A stretch of 5,557 nucleotides of DNA from assembly GCA_946184595.1 (NCBI GenBank), contig CAMHFM010000059.1:1-5557 (forward strand). Direction: 5' to 3'. The DNA is from an uncultured Azospirillum sp. GTDB lineage: Bacteria > Pseudomonadota > Alphaproteobacteria > RF32 > CAG-239. Shown here piece by piece: positions 4,428 through 5,557 of the stretch. The notes below the pieces were generated by a model, which did not search any database, was not told the origin of the DNA, and worked only from the letters and a program-made list of their open reading frames with translations. The position numbers were made by a program, and so were the translations under genes. Position 1 is the first letter of the stretch, and each line of letters starts with the position of its first letter.

Positions 4428-5557
4428 TTTCTGATTGTAATTTTGAGGAGAGGTTTGGTTTGAACTCATTAATTTTGGCGTTGCCGGTATTGGATTTTTG
4501 CTCATTAAATCTTCGAGCCAATTTTCTCCATGAGCCCAACCGGTGTTTTCTGCCAGATCGGCGCTGTTTTGAGCGGAAACGTAAGAAGTTTGTTTTTCTG
4601 ATGATATTTCTTTTTGTAGATTTTCAGAAAAATAGGCTGCTATTTCAGGAATTCCTTTTTGTAAAAAATTCTGAGAAATTTTTATTTGTCCGTCGTAAAA
4701 ACGTAAAGAAGAGATTGTTAAAGCTTTTTCAGCCAAAATTTGATCTGCTAATAATTCGTTTTTTAACAAATCTGTTCGGGCCTGAATTAAGTTGATACGT
4801 TGCTCTTCTGTCGGATGGCTTGTTTTTTCAAGTTTGCTGATGAGTTGTTGAATTTGTTTAATATTCTTTTTTTGTTCTTCATAGTCCGAGGTTGTTCTTT
4901 TCGCCAGTTGATAAGCCGTTTCTATTTGTAAATAAATTGCTTTATGAAGTTCTTCGCTTAATTTAGGTAATAATTCTTGTTTTTTACCTTTGCCTGCTTT
5001 TTGATGAAGTAGTTCTGTGAGAACCTGATGTGATGCTTGAGCATCTCCGCGCGCAATTATATTTTGTTGCGGGTCAGAATATTCTGCCGGGGTCTGTTTT
5101 TCAGGATACTTATCAGAGATTATTTTTGAGATATTTTCTAAGGAAAATACGGGAAAATCAGTTAATTCTATGCGGTTTTTAAAGGCTGCTCGTTGATAAT
5201 CTGTAATATTGATTTGGGGTTGCAAAGCGATGGTATCAAAAAAACGTCGTCCCTCAAATTCCAATTTAGATGTTTCAATTTTAACTAATTGGCGAAAATC
5301 TTTTAAGTTTTGCTCCATGGTTACTAATATTGTATTCAAAGTATCTATGCTTTCCTCAAGTTTCTTTTGATAAGCATAACTTTTGTTAGAAGGTTTTTTT
5401 ATTAAATCCGCAATTTGTTTTTGGTATTGGCGAATTTTACGCTTAACCTCAAAGGCCTTTTTATGCTCATATAAGGCATTTTTATGAGCTTTTATTGTTG
5501 CAAGGACGATATTTTGAGCGGTAATTTGATTGAAAATATCATCAATTTTTTGAGCAT
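4200..5557 (-). CDS. SPOR-domain protein with long helical N-terminal part (5' end outside the window)
   Basis: The frame is open from the window edge (first whole codon 5555-5553) to the TAG at 4202-4200, giving 451 visible residues. Residues 20-100 are helical and rich in K, Q and E, suggesting a coiled coil (KKAFEVKRKIRQYQKQIADL, then YQKKLEESIDTLNTIL). Residues about 210-297 form another long helical region (YEEQKKNIKQIQQLISKLEK, then a Thr-Asp-Leu-Leu-Lys-Asn-Glu stretch) reminiscent of VirB5/TrbJ-type proteins. A polar linker rich in S, N, Q and P follows, then a SPOR domain at about 377-451: MQLGAYLNEETAQKEWNKL, then IPLFRLTIKS, then CAKLRQKGRECF with Cys437 and Cys447. SPOR domains bind denuded peptidoglycan glycan strands, so the C-terminus should be periplasmic; the required signal or membrane anchor must lie beyond 5557. 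A TTG at 5339 could be mistaken for the start but lies inside the coiled coil. No terminator is visible after the stop. Confidence 0.85.
   Translation of the reverse strand, partial: AQKIDDIFNQITAQNIVLATIKAHKNALYEHKKAFEVKRKIRQYQKQIADLIKKPSNKSYAYQKKLEESIDTLNTILVTMEQNLKDFRQLVKIETSKLEFEGRRFFDTIALQPQINITDYQRAAFKNRIELTDFPVFSLENISKIISDKYPEKQTPAEYSDPQQNIIARGDAQASHQVLTELLHQKAGKGKKQELLPKLSEELHKAIYLQIETAYQLAKRTTSDYEEQKKNIKQIQQLISKLEKTSHPTEEQRINLIQARTDLLKNELLADQILAEKALTISSLRFYDGQIKISQNFLQKGIPEIAAYFSENLQKEISSEKQTSYVSAQNSADLAENTGWAHGENWLEDLMSKNPIPATPKLMSSNQTSPQNYNQKTSMQLGAYLNEETAQKEWNKLITDFPELAAYKPNYEQISAAGIPLFRLTIKSTSGGFQDICAKLRQKGRECFLRD

Noticed and set aside
4460..4795. Plus-strand 111-codon open frame opposite the SPOR gene
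   Set aside because: It lies antisense to an evident coding region and its composition is explained by the complementary glutamate/lysine codons.

Overview
This AT-rich window carries six genes, all on the minus strand, so transcription runs from high to low coordinates. The organism looks like a low-GC Gram-negative bacterium, most likely an alphaproteobacterium. The evidence is an AsmA-type membrane anchor, a C-terminal SPOR domain with the paired-cysteine ending common in alphaproteobacterial SPOR proteins, and the presence of rarA close to an RluC-type pseudouridine synthase, an association I recall from alphaproteobacterial genomes. No mobile element, tRNA, rRNA or CRISPR array is visible.

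In order of transcription: (1) 5557-4200 is the C-terminal part of a long helical protein ending in a SPOR (peptidoglycan-binding) domain. Its start lies outside the window. (2) After a 61-base gap holding a good sigma70-type promoter comes a 385-residue pentapeptide-repeat protein (4138-2981). Two bases later follows rarA/mgsA (2978-1656), the AAA+ ATPase of stalled replication forks, so these two form a tightly coupled pair. (3) A 114-residue protein of unknown function (1597-1253) has its own candidate promoter and is closed by a strong rho-independent terminator (1247-1221). (4) A new promoter then drives an RluC/RluD-type 23S rRNA pseudouridine synthase (1143-211). Its last codons form the ribosome-binding site of an AsmA-like inner-membrane protein (206 to beyond position 1).

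The window is mostly housekeeping (RNA modification, fork maintenance, envelope) with three poorly characterised proteins among it. These are the SPOR protein, whose helical middle resembles VirB5/TrbJ-type secretion proteins; the pentapeptide protein, with an interrupted solenoid and an unrecognised C-terminal module, co-transcribed with rarA; and the 114-residue protein, whose N-terminal part resembles the dimerisation helices of ribosomal protein bL12. These three resemblances come from reading the sequence by eye and are hypotheses.
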